Source: an uncultured Treponema sp.
GTDB taxonomy: Bacteria; Spirochaetota; Spirochaetia; Treponematales; Treponemataceae
NCBI GenBank assembly: GCA_947167345.1
Contig: CAMVHR010000028.1
Location: forward strand, 1-37,679
Direction: 5' to 3'
Length of the DNA: 37,679 nucleotides
The notes beneath the pieces were generated by a model. That model did not search any database and was not told where the DNA came from. It worked only from the letters and a program-made list of their open reading frames with translations. The position numbers were made by a program, and so were the translations under genes. Each line of letters opens with the position of its first letter. Position 1 is the first letter of the stretch. Positions 31,946-37,679 of this stretch are shown piece by piece.

Positions 31946-32440
31946 TTACTTTTCTTCTTTTTCAGCATCCTTATCTGATTTTTTATCATCAGCACAAGAT
32001 GCCTTTACACTTCCGCCAGCTTTTTCAATCTTAGCCTTTGCAGAAGCAGAAATTTTATCAACGTTTACAGTGAGCTTTTTAGAAACATCACCATTTCCCA
32101 AAACTTTAATCTGAGAACTAGCTTTGCCCAGCAAACCTTTCAAAACAAGAGACTCTCTGTCTACTGTTTCACCATCAGAATACTTAGCTTCCAAATCACG
32201 AAGATTTACAATCTCGTATTCTTTCTTAAAGGCTACATTAGAAAAACCACGGTGAGCAATGCGACGGTACAAAGGCATCTGACCGCCTTCAAATCCAACG
32301 TAAGTTTTTCCACCGGAACGAGACTGCTGACCTTTGTTACCCTTTCCAGCTGTTGTACCGCGTCCTGATGAAGAACCACGACCAACAATACGTCTTTTTT
32401 TATTTGCTCCCTCAGGTGCATGCAATTCAAAATCAGCCAT
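31946..32440 (-). CDS. rplO: 50S ribosomal protein L15
   Basis: The 164-residue protein has the L15 N terminus ELHAPEGANKKRRIVGRGSSSGRGTTAGKG, rich in Gly/Arg/Lys, and the folded C-terminal domain with ASAKAKIEKAGGSV. A charged Asp/Lys/Glu tail of about 18 residues is extra. L15 is a late assembly protein of the 50S subunit. Its ATG overlaps the rpmD stop (TGATG). Confidence 0.95.
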   Translation of the reverse strand: MADFELHAPEGANKKRRIVGRGSSSGRGTTAGKGNKGQQSRSGGKTYVGFEGGQMPLYRRIAHRGFSNVAFKKEYEIVNLRDLEAKYSDGETVDRESLVLKGLLGKASSQIKVLGNGDVSKKLTVNVDKISASAKAKIEKAGGSVKASCADDKKSDKDAEKEEK

Positions 32441-32625
32441 CAGTCAATCTCCTCAACCTTTACAAGGTGCTCTACAGAATGAATCATTCCTCTGACAGAA
32501 GCATTATCTTCATGCTCAACGCAAGAATTAATCTTCTTCAGACCAAGGCTGCGGACTGTTGCCTTTTTCTCAGGTTTCTGTCCAATGGTACTTCTTACAA
32601 GTGTAATACGTAATTTCTTTGCCAT
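32440..32625 (-). CDS. rpmD: 50S ribosomal protein L30
   Basis: The 61-residue protein, beginning [19 protein letters not shown], is standard bacterial L30 with [12 protein letters not shown] chose the ATG at 32625 because this N terminus matches the family. An upstream in-frame ATG (32646) would add MICGADD and lie inside rpsE. The stop overlaps the rplO start. Confidence 0.93.
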   Translation of the reverse strand: MAKKLRITLVRSTIGQKPEKKATVRSLGLKKINSCVEHEDNASVRGMIHSVEHLVKVEEID

Positions 32626-32629
32626 ATCA

Positions 32630-33151
32630 TCAGCCCCACAAATCATTCAAAGATTTACCGCGGTTCTCAGCAACATTTCCAGCATTCATCATTTTTGAGA
32701 CAGCATCAAATGTTGCGCGGATTACGTTAACAGAAGTTCTTGAGCCCTGAGACTTAGAAATAACATCTGTAATTCCTGCGGCATCCATAACAGCACGAAC
32801 TGGACCACCAGCCTTAACTCCTGTACCAGGGCAGGCAGGTTTCAAAAGTACTGAAGAACTATTATATGTTCCGATTACTTCATGAGGAAGTGTACCATTC
32901 TTCATAGGAAGAGTTACAAGATTAGACTTAGCCTTGTCAATACTCTTTCTTATTGCTTCAGTAACATCATTTGCCTTACCAAATCCGTATCCGATTCTAC
33001 CTTTCTGGTCACCTACAACAGTCAAAGCAGAGAAAGACATTTTGCGTCCACCCTTCTTTGTTACAGAAGTACGTGTCAATTTTACGAGTTTTTCTACGAA
33101 TTCATCCTGAGGCTTTCTATCATTGTGGTTTCTGCGTTCTTCCATAGCCAC
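32630..33151 (-). CDS. rpsE: 30S ribosomal protein S5
   Basis: The 173-residue protein has the N-terminal double-stranded RNA-binding-like domain ([23 protein letters not shown]) and the S5 C-terminal domain with [20 protein letters not shown]5 affects decoding accuracy and sits at the mRNA entry site. Length and order (rplR-rpsE-rpmD) are as expected. Confidence 0.96.
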   Translation of the reverse strand: MAMEERRNHNDRKPQDEFVEKLVKLTRTSVTKKGGRKMSFSALTVVGDQKGRIGYGFGKANDVTEAIRKSIDKAKSNLVTLPMKNGTLPHEVIGTYNSSSVLLKPACPGTGVKAGGPVRAVMDAAGITDVISKSQGSRTSVNVIRATFDAVSKMMNAGNVAENRGKSLNDLWG

Positions 33152-33153
33152 TC

Positions 33154-33525
33154 CTAGAATTCAATCCCGGCTTTGCGGGTAGCATCAGCAAGGGCTTTTA
33201 CAACGCCATGATAAAGATAACCATTACGATCAAAAACCACTTTTGTAATATTCTTGTCCTTAAGACGAGAACCCAAAGCCTCTCCAAGTTTTGTTGCACT
33301 GTCAACGTTAGCCTTAAGTGCAATAAAATCCTTTTCAAGAGTTGAGATGGAAGCAAGAGTCCTGCCTTCATCATCATTTATTACCTGTACGTAAAGATTG
33401 CGGCCGCTCTTAAACACAGTCATACGAGGACGTTCCGCAGTACCATAAATAGACTTACGGATATGAATCTTTCTGTGCAAGCGCTTTCTTTGTTTATCAC
33501 TGAGTTTCTTCAACATATCAACCAA
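33154..33525 (-). CDS. rplR: 50S ribosomal protein L18
   Basis: The 123-residue protein has a basic N terminus ([15 protein letters not shown]) and the L18 core [21 protein letters not shown] to [24 protein letters not shown]18 binds 5S rRNA and carries it into the large subunit with L5. It is separated by 2 bases from its neighbours on either side, indicating tight coupling. Confidence 0.96.
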   Translation of the reverse strand: MVDMLKKLSDKQRKRLHRKIHIRKSIYGTAERPRMTVFKSGRNLYVQVINDDEGRTLASISTLEKDFIALKANVDSATKLGEALGSRLKDKNITKVVFDRNGYLYHGVVKALADATRKAGIEF

Positions 33526-33527
33526 CC

Positions 33528-34070
33528 TTATTTAACACCAGTCTTACCGACTTTACGTCTAATAACTTCAGTTTCATACCGGATACCCTTTCCCTTGTAA
33601 GGCTCAGGAGCACGAAGCTTGCGGATTTCGGCACAATACTCACCGACTTTCTGCTTGTCAACACCAGTAACTGTTACCTTACCATCCTTATCAGCAGTAA
33701 CGGTAAGTCCGTCTGGAATTGAAACAAAGAATTCTGTTGAGTAACCAAGATTCATTACAAGAACCTTTCCCTGAACTTCAGCACGGTAACCGACACCAGT
33801 GATTATCAGAGACTTTGTGAATCCCTGAGATACACCGACAACCATGTTGTGGATAAGATTGCGGTAAAGACCATGAGCAGCATTAGCAGGCTTACTTTCA
33901 GCTACTGTTTTTACAATAACTTCAGTACCTTTTACATCAACAGAAACAAGAGAACTGTTGAAATCCTGCTTCAATTCACCCTTAGGACCTTTTACCGTTA
34001 CCAAACCATCAGCTACGGAAACTGTAACACCTGCAGGAATAGATACAGGAAGCTTACCTATCTTAGACAT
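33528..34070 (-). CDS. rplF: 50S ribosomal protein L6
   Basis: The 180-residue protein has the two L6 repeats and the signature [23 protein letters not shown] near the C terminus, preceded by the conserved [15 protein letters not shown] start. L6 lies near the elongation-factor binding site of the 50S subunit. Length is normal. Confidence 0.96.
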   Translation of the reverse strand: MSKIGKLPVSIPAGVTVSVADGLVTVKGPKGELKQDFNSSLVSVDVKGTEVIVKTVAESKPANAAHGLYRNLIHNMVVGVSQGFTKSLIITGVGYRAEVQGKVLVMNLGYSTEFFVSIPDGLTVTADKDGKVTVTGVDKQKVGEYCAEIRKLRAPEPYKGKGIRYETEVIRRKVGKTGVK

Positions 34071-34083
34071 TTTTCCCTCCCTA

Positions 34084-34485
34084 TTACCATACAGTGCAAA
34101 TCAACTCGCCGCCAACCATCTTTTCAGATGCTTTCTTGCCAGTTGTAACACCAGTTGATGTTGATACGATTAAAGTGCCATATCCGTTATAAACACGTGG
34201 CAAATCTTTATAACCTGAATAAACGCGACGACCAGGTGTTGAAATCTTTTTCATTCCATGTATAACTGGTTCGTTAGCGCTGTCATATTTCATAAAAATG
34301 CGGATAATGCTGTGTCCGTCATCATCCTGAACTTTCTTGAAGTTTTTGATGTATCCTTCAGTTTTCAGGATTTTAACAATTTCCAGTTTCATCTTAGAAG
34401 TAGGTACGTCTACTTTTTCGTGACCGGCTTTTGCCGCATTCTGGACTTTTGCAAGCATATCTGCTACTGGATCTGAAGCTGCCAT
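34084..34485 (-). CDS. rpsH: 30S ribosomal protein S8
   Basis: The 133-residue protein matches S8: [18 protein letters not shown] at the N terminus, [13 protein letters not shown] in the middle, and [26 protein letters not shown] at the C terminus. S8 binds the central domain of 16S rRNA and in E. coli represses the spc operon by binding mRNA near rplE. Confidence 0.96.
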   Translation of the reverse strand: MAASDPVADMLAKVQNAAKAGHEKVDVPTSKMKLEIVKILKTEGYIKNFKKVQDDDGHSIIRIFMKYDSANEPVIHGMKKISTPGRRVYSGYKDLPRVYNGYGTLIVSTSTGVTTGKKASEKMVGGELICTVW

Positions 34486-34501
34486 TTATATTCTCCTGTC
34501 A

Positions 34502-34687
34502 CTACCAAGATGATTTTGTAACGCCTGGTAAAAGACCTTCACTAGCCAATTTACGGAAACAAATACGACAAATCTTGAACTTCCGCAAATATCCGTGTGG
34601 ACGACCACAAATCTGGCACCGGTTGTAACGGCGTGTATCATACTTAGGCGTCCTCTGTGATTTGATAATCATTGATTTCTTTGCCAT
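34502..34687 (-). CDS. rpsN: 30S ribosomal protein S14, zinc type
   Basis: The 61-residue short S14 has CxxC pairs C24/C27 (CQIC) and C40/C43 (CRIC), so it is the zinc-binding form (type Z). It sits between rplE and rpsH in the usual spc order and ends [15 protein letters not shown] as the family does. Its use makes the ribosome zinc-dependent unless a zinc-free copy exists elsewhere. Confidence 0.96.
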   Translation of the reverse strand: MAKKSMIIKSQRTPKYDTRRYNRCQICGRPHGYLRKFKICRICFRKLASEGLLPGVTKSSW

Positions 34688-34698
34688 GAAATTTATCC

Positions 34699-35250
34699 TT
34701 ACTTTCTAAATGGCATGCCAAACTTTGTCAACAAAACGCGAGCTTCATTGTCAGTCTTAGCACTGGTTACAATACTGATATTCATACCAGAAACCTTTAC
34801 GATTTTATCAAAATCAATTTCCGGGAAGATGATCTGTTCAGTAATACCAAGAGAGAAATTTCCGTGACCGTCAAAGCCTGTTGCCTTAATTCCGCGGAAA
34901 TCCTTAACACGTGGAAGTGCTACGTTGATAAGACGATCGAGGAACTCATACATGATAGTTCCACGAAGTGTTACCATAGCACCCACTTCATTGCCTTCAC
35001 GAAGCTTGAAGTTTGCAATACTTTTCTTAGCTCTTGTTTTAACAGCCTTCTGACCGGTAATTTGAGTGAGATCTGTAACTGCAGCATCAAGAAGTTTCTT
35101 ATTCGTGAGAGCTTCGCCAACACCCATGCTAACAACAATCTTTTTGATTGCTGGAATTTGCATCGTAGATGTGTAACCCAGTTCCTTGAAAAGTTCTGGA
35201 GCGATTGTGTCTTTATAGACTTTCTTAAGCCGTGGTACGTAATTTTCCAT
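34699..35250 (-). CDS. rplE: 50S ribosomal protein L5
   Basis: The 183-residue protein, beginning [20 protein letters not shown], binds 5S rRNA and contacts the P-site tRNA. Conserved parts include [39 protein letters not shown] and [16 protein letters not shown] chose ATG 35250, which overlaps the rplX stop (TAATG). An upstream in-frame ATG at 35277 would add nine atypical residues read within rplX. Confidence 0.94.
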   Translation of the reverse strand: MENYVPRLKKVYKDTIAPELFKELGYTSTMQIPAIKKIVVSMGVGEALTNKKLLDAAVTDLTQITGQKAVKTRAKKSIANFKLREGNEVGAMVTLRGTIMYEFLDRLINVALPRVKDFRGIKATGFDGHGNFSLGITEQIIFPEIDFDKIVKVSGMNISIVTSAKTDNEARVLLTKFGMPFRK

Positions 35251-35573
35251 TACAGTTTTTCTCCACACTTGCGACAAACGCGAATTTTTTTGTCGCCGTC
35301 AAGTTTATATCCTGCCTTAACAGGACGCCCGCATTTCTTACAGACGAGCGCTACGTTCGAAATGTCAAGAGGAGCTTCTACTTCTGCAATTCCGCCAGCA
35401 TCCTGCTGTGACTTTCTCTTCATTGCCTTCTTAATGAGGTTTGCACCGCTTACAATAACCTTGCCTTTGTTATCTTTTACAAAAACACGAATTACAGTAC
35501 CGCGCTTTCCCTTATCCTTTCCAGCAATAATTTCAACATTATCATCCTTATGGATCTTGAATTTCACTGCCAT
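35250..35573 (-). CDS. rplX: 50S ribosomal protein L24, with zinc-ribbon end
   Basis: The 107-residue protein has the KOW-type N terminus [22 protein letters not shown] and a C-terminal CxxC pair set, C78/C81 and C100/C103, likely a zinc ribbon, found in a subset of bacterial L24 proteins. L24 starts 50S assembly near the exit tunnel. Its stop overlaps the rplE start by 1 base. Confidence 0.95.
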   Translation of the reverse strand: MAVKFKIHKDDNVEIIAGKDKGKRGTVIRVFVKDNKGKVIVSGANLIKKAMKRKSQQDAGGIAEVEAPLDISNVALVCKKCGRPVKAGYKLDGDKKIRVCRKCGEKL

Positions 35574-35584
35574 TCTAAAGCTCC

Positions 35585-35953
35585 TTAAAGGACTTCCGGA
35601 GCGAGTGATACAATCTTCATATAATCCATATCACGAAGCTCACGGGCTACAGGTCCAAATATACGCTTACCCTTTGGGTTCTTATCAGCATCAACAATAA
35701 CACAAGCATTATCATCAAAGCGGATGTATGTACCGTCAGCACGGCGGTATTCCTTTGCAACGCGAACGATTACCGCTTTCTGAACTGAACCTTCCTTAAT
35801 TGTAGATGTAGGAATAGCTTCCTTAACAGCTACCACAACAATGTCACCAATTCCTGCATAACGGCGGTGAGATCCACCTAAAACCTTAATGCACTGAACC
35901 AATTTAGCTCCGGAGTTATCGGCAACAACCAGATTTGACTGCATTTGAAGCAT
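35585..35953 (-). CDS. rplN: 50S ribosomal protein L14
   Basis: The 122-residue protein begins [20 protein letters not shown], as L14 proteins do, and contains [20 protein letters not shown] at the end. L14 forms part of the intersubunit bridges and is also the docking site for the silencing factor RsfS. The first ATG is kept because family members start two or three residues before MQ. Confidence 0.96.
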   Translation of the reverse strand: MLQMQSNLVVADNSGAKLVQCIKVLGGSHRRYAGIGDIVVVAVKEAIPTSTIKEGSVQKAVIVRVAKEYRRADGTYIRFDDNACVIVDADKNPKGKRIFGPVARELRDMDYMKIVSLAPEVL

Positions 35954-35968
35954 AGTTTTACTCCTGCC

Positions 35969-36241
35969 TTATTTGGCTCTCTCAAGAATAGACTCGAGAC
36001 GCCAGCATTTTTCTTTGCTGATTGGACTGCATTCTACGATGCGAACTGTGTCGCCCTGGTGGGCTTCGTTCTTCTCATCATGTGCCTTGCACTTCTTGGT
36101 CCGTGTCACATATTTTTTGTAAAGGCGATCCATCTTTTTTGTATCGATAGAAACAACGATAGTTTTATCCATCTTGTCACTAGTGACGATACCTACGAAT
36201 GAACGTTTTGTAGCCTTCTTCTGTACATTCTGTTCTTCCAC
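35969..36241 (-). CDS. rpsQ: 30S ribosomal protein S17
   Basis: The 90-residue protein has the S17 core VGIVTSDKMDKTIVVSIDTKKM and GDTVRIVECSPISKEKCWRLESI. S17 binds helices of 16S rRNA early in assembly. A short charged N-terminal extension (EEQNVQKKATKR) precedes the usual start region. Gene order rpmC-rpsQ-rplN is standard. Confidence 0.95.
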   Translation of the reverse strand: MEEQNVQKKATKRSFVGIVTSDKMDKTIVVSIDTKKMDRLYKKYVTRTKKCKAHDEKNEAHQGDTVRIVECSPISKEKCWRLESILERAK

Positions 36242-36251
36242 GGGTCAGCTC

Positions 36252-36503
36252 CTAGTTATTTGCAGCTATAGCTTCAGCAGCAGCCTTTCTGAAGTTCTCC
36301 AGATCCTGCTGATGAATAAGAGTATTCAAACGTGCAATCTCACGTCTTACAATACGCTTCTGCATTGGATTATCTACATGGCTTACAACTGTCTGAAAGC
36401 GAAGATCCATGTACTGTTTCTTTAACTCATTCCGCTTAGTTACAAGTTCAGAATAAGAAAGTTTTTTATCATCTGCCTTCTTGAATTTCTTTGCATCTGC
36501 CAT
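36252..36503 (-). CDS. rpmC: 50S ribosomal protein L29, extended
   Basis: The 83-residue protein has the L29 two-helix core LSYSELVTKRNELKKQYMDLRF then QKRIVRREIARLNTLIHQQ. It is about 15-20 residues longer than typical L29, with a Lys/Asp N terminus (ADAKKFKKADDKK) and an Ala/Asn C terminus. L29 sits by the exit tunnel, where trigger factor and SRP dock, so the extensions may be surface-exposed there. Confidence 0.93.
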   Translation of the reverse strand: MADAKKFKKADDKKLSYSELVTKRNELKKQYMDLRFQTVVSHVDNPMQKRIVRREIARLNTLIHQQDLENFRKAAAEAIAANN

Positions 36504-36513
36504 TTCTTACTCC

Positions 36514-36930
36514 TTACTCTACTGTTGGGCGGAACGCTACTTTTGTCTTGATTGGAAGCTTGCTTGCAGCAAGGTGCATTGCCTTTTCTGCAATCTTAAG
36601 ATCAACTTCACCAATCTCAAACAAAACCATACCTGGCTTTATAACTGCAGCCCAGAATTCAGGTGCGCCCTTACCTTTACCCATACGAGTATCAGCAGGC
36701 TTCTTTGAAACAGGCTTATCAGGGAATACGCGAGTCCACATATGACCCTGACGGTTAATGCAGCGGTTAATAGCAACACGAGCAGCCTCAATGTGCTTAG
36801 CACTGAGCCATACAGGTTCCAGAGCTACAAGAGCAATGTCACCAAAATCAACGTGATTGTCGCGTGTTGCGCATCCTTTTTCTCTACCGCGCTGTACTTT
36901 GCGGTGAGCTACTCTTTTTGGACTAAGCAT
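36514..36930 (-). CDS. rplP: 50S ribosomal protein L16
   Basis: The 138-residue protein begins MLSPKRVAHRKVQRGREKG and contains EAARVAINRCINRQGHMWTRVFPDKPVSKKPADTRMGKGKG, the L16 signature. L16 orders the A-site region of the 50S subunit and completes its assembly. The stop lies close to the rpmC start, as is normal for the S10 operon. Confidence 0.96.
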   Translation of the reverse strand: MLSPKRVAHRKVQRGREKGCATRDNHVDFGDIALVALEPVWLSAKHIEAARVAINRCINRQGHMWTRVFPDKPVSKKPADTRMGKGKGAPEFWAAVIKPGMVLFEIGEVDLKIAEKAMHLAASKLPIKTKVAFRPTVE

Positions 36931-36933
36931 ATT

Positions 36934-37679
36934 CTACTTTTCCTCCCCAGCTTTATTTGCCTTTGGAGCACGGGTAGACTTGCGGTCACCATTAAAATGT
37001 TCCCGTCTTGGCTTTCTTACGACATCGCCAGCATCTTCATTTCTTTCATGACCATAGTTCATTCCGTTGTAAACCCATACCTTAATACCAATCTTTCCGT
37101 ATGTAGTAAGAGCTTCATAGAATCCGTAGTCAATATCAGCACGAAGAGTATGAAGAGGTACACGTCCTTCCTTATGCTCTTCTGAACGTGTCATATCAGC
37201 ACCGGCGAGACGACCAGAAATACGAATCTTAATGCCCTGAGCGCCACCCTTCATAGCATTAGAAGATGACTGCTTCAAAGCCTTTCTGAAAGATCCTCTT
37301 CCTGAAAGCTGTCTTGCAATGTTCTGTGCAATAAGAGAAGCATTGACTTCAGCACGCTTTACTTCCTTGATCTTAATCTGAACTTTCTTAGTAAGCTGCT
37401 TCTGAATGTCAGCACTGATCTTCTCAATTGTTGCACCTTTTACACCAATAATCACACCAGGACGTGCTGTATGAATTACAATTGTTACACGCTGTGGGTG
37501 ACGTACAATCTCAATTTCAGCAATGTCAGCGTTCTTGCATTCTGGGAGAGAATTCACAAGCTTGCGAATCTTAATGTCTTCCAGAACATAGTCTGCATAA
37601 TCACGAGGATCTGCATACCAACGAGACTGCCATGTCTTGTTTACTCCAAGACGTAAACCGATAGGACTAACTTTCTGAC
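36934..37679 (-). CDS. rpsC: 30S ribosomal protein S3, start outside window
   Basis: Reading continues to the window end. The visible N terminus is [20 protein letters not shown], and the last two bases (GT) belong to the Gly codon of the usual MGQKVSP, so only ATG and one G are missing. The KH domain has the loop [20 protein letters not shown], followed by the S3 C-terminal domain with [18 protein letters not shown]3 lines the mRNA entry tunnel and has helicase activity with S4 and S5. The C terminus carries a basic 30-residue tail ending AGEEK. rplP starts 3 bases after its stop. Confidence 0.95.
   Translation of the reverse strand, partial: QKVSPIGLRLGVNKTWQSRWYADPRDYADYVLEDIKIRKLVNSLPECKNADIAEIEIVRHPQRVTIVIHTARPGVIIGVKGATIEKISADIQKQLTKKVQIKIKEVKRAEVNASLIAQNIARQLSGRGSFRKALKQSSSNAMKGGAQGIKIRISGRLAGADMTRSEEHKEGRVPLHTLRADIDYGFYEALTTYGKIGIKVWVYNGMNYGHERNEDAGDVVRKPRREHFNGDRKSTRAPKANKAGEEK

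Noticed and set aside
35251-35277. Longer L5 N terminus from 35277
   Set aside because: It lies in the rplX coding region, and the residues SQVWRKTV are not L5-like. ATG 35250 overlaps the rplX stop as expected.

Overview
The window looks like chromosomal DNA of a saccharolytic Treponema or a close relative (Spirochaetota). The evidence is the moderately AT-rich composition, a spirochaete-type conserved protein beside hflX, a FliL-like protein, outer-membrane lipid (Lpt) genes, and the sequence character of the ribosomal proteins. Genus is inferred from protein recognition only. There are no rRNA or tRNA genes, CRISPR arrays, prophages or insertion sequences. The DNA is gene-dense and no gap longer than about 250 bases lacks a gene.

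Layout. (1) 209-4908, minus: a four-gene ABC-2 export cassette resembling GldA/GldF/GldG, ending in a DUF4340 protein. At the far left edge a strong promoter points out of the window. (2) 4977-5120: a strictly 23-bp periodic array of palindromic units. (3) 5157-11675, plus: a spirochaete conserved protein, HflX, a FliL-like protein, a small membrane protein, an ECF sigma factor with its putative zinc anti-sigma factor, RlmE, and a LysM/M23 peptidase. (4) 11789-16289, plus: CheR, CheB, a polyprenyl diphosphate synthase and a MATE transporter. (5) 16286-22376: a sugar-use locus. A GH30 glycosidase and LacI regulator (minus) diverge from a binding protein and two permeases (plus). Three near-identical operators lie in the shared promoter region. 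(6) 22529-27106, plus: a TPR protein, an RseC-like protein, CTP synthase and LptC-LptA-LptB. (7) 27114-37679, minus: the end of the S10 operon, the spc operon and the alpha operon from rpsC (missing only its first codon and one more base) to rplQ, then a zinc-ribbon protein and a clear terminator. The genes adk, map and infA are absent between secY and rpmJ.

How the genes work together. The sugar locus reads as a self-contained regulon: LacI senses a sugar, the binding protein and permeases import an oligosaccharide using an ATPase encoded elsewhere, and a cytoplasmic GH30 enzyme cleaves it. The LptC/A/B genes move a lipid to the outer membrane. CheR and CheB methylate and demethylate chemoreceptors.

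Strongest observations: CTP synthase carries Asp where the catalytic glutaminase Cys should be and Asn at the oxyanion-hole Gly, while its synthase domain looks intact. A 12-bp hairpin sits between a perfect Shine-Dalgarno sequence and the first permease start, and its loop is complementary to that Shine-Dalgarno sequence. Two genes (5157 and 11789) have the -10 box only 8 nt before ATG, predicting leaderless mRNAs. The 23-bp palindromic array is the most striking non-coding structure.
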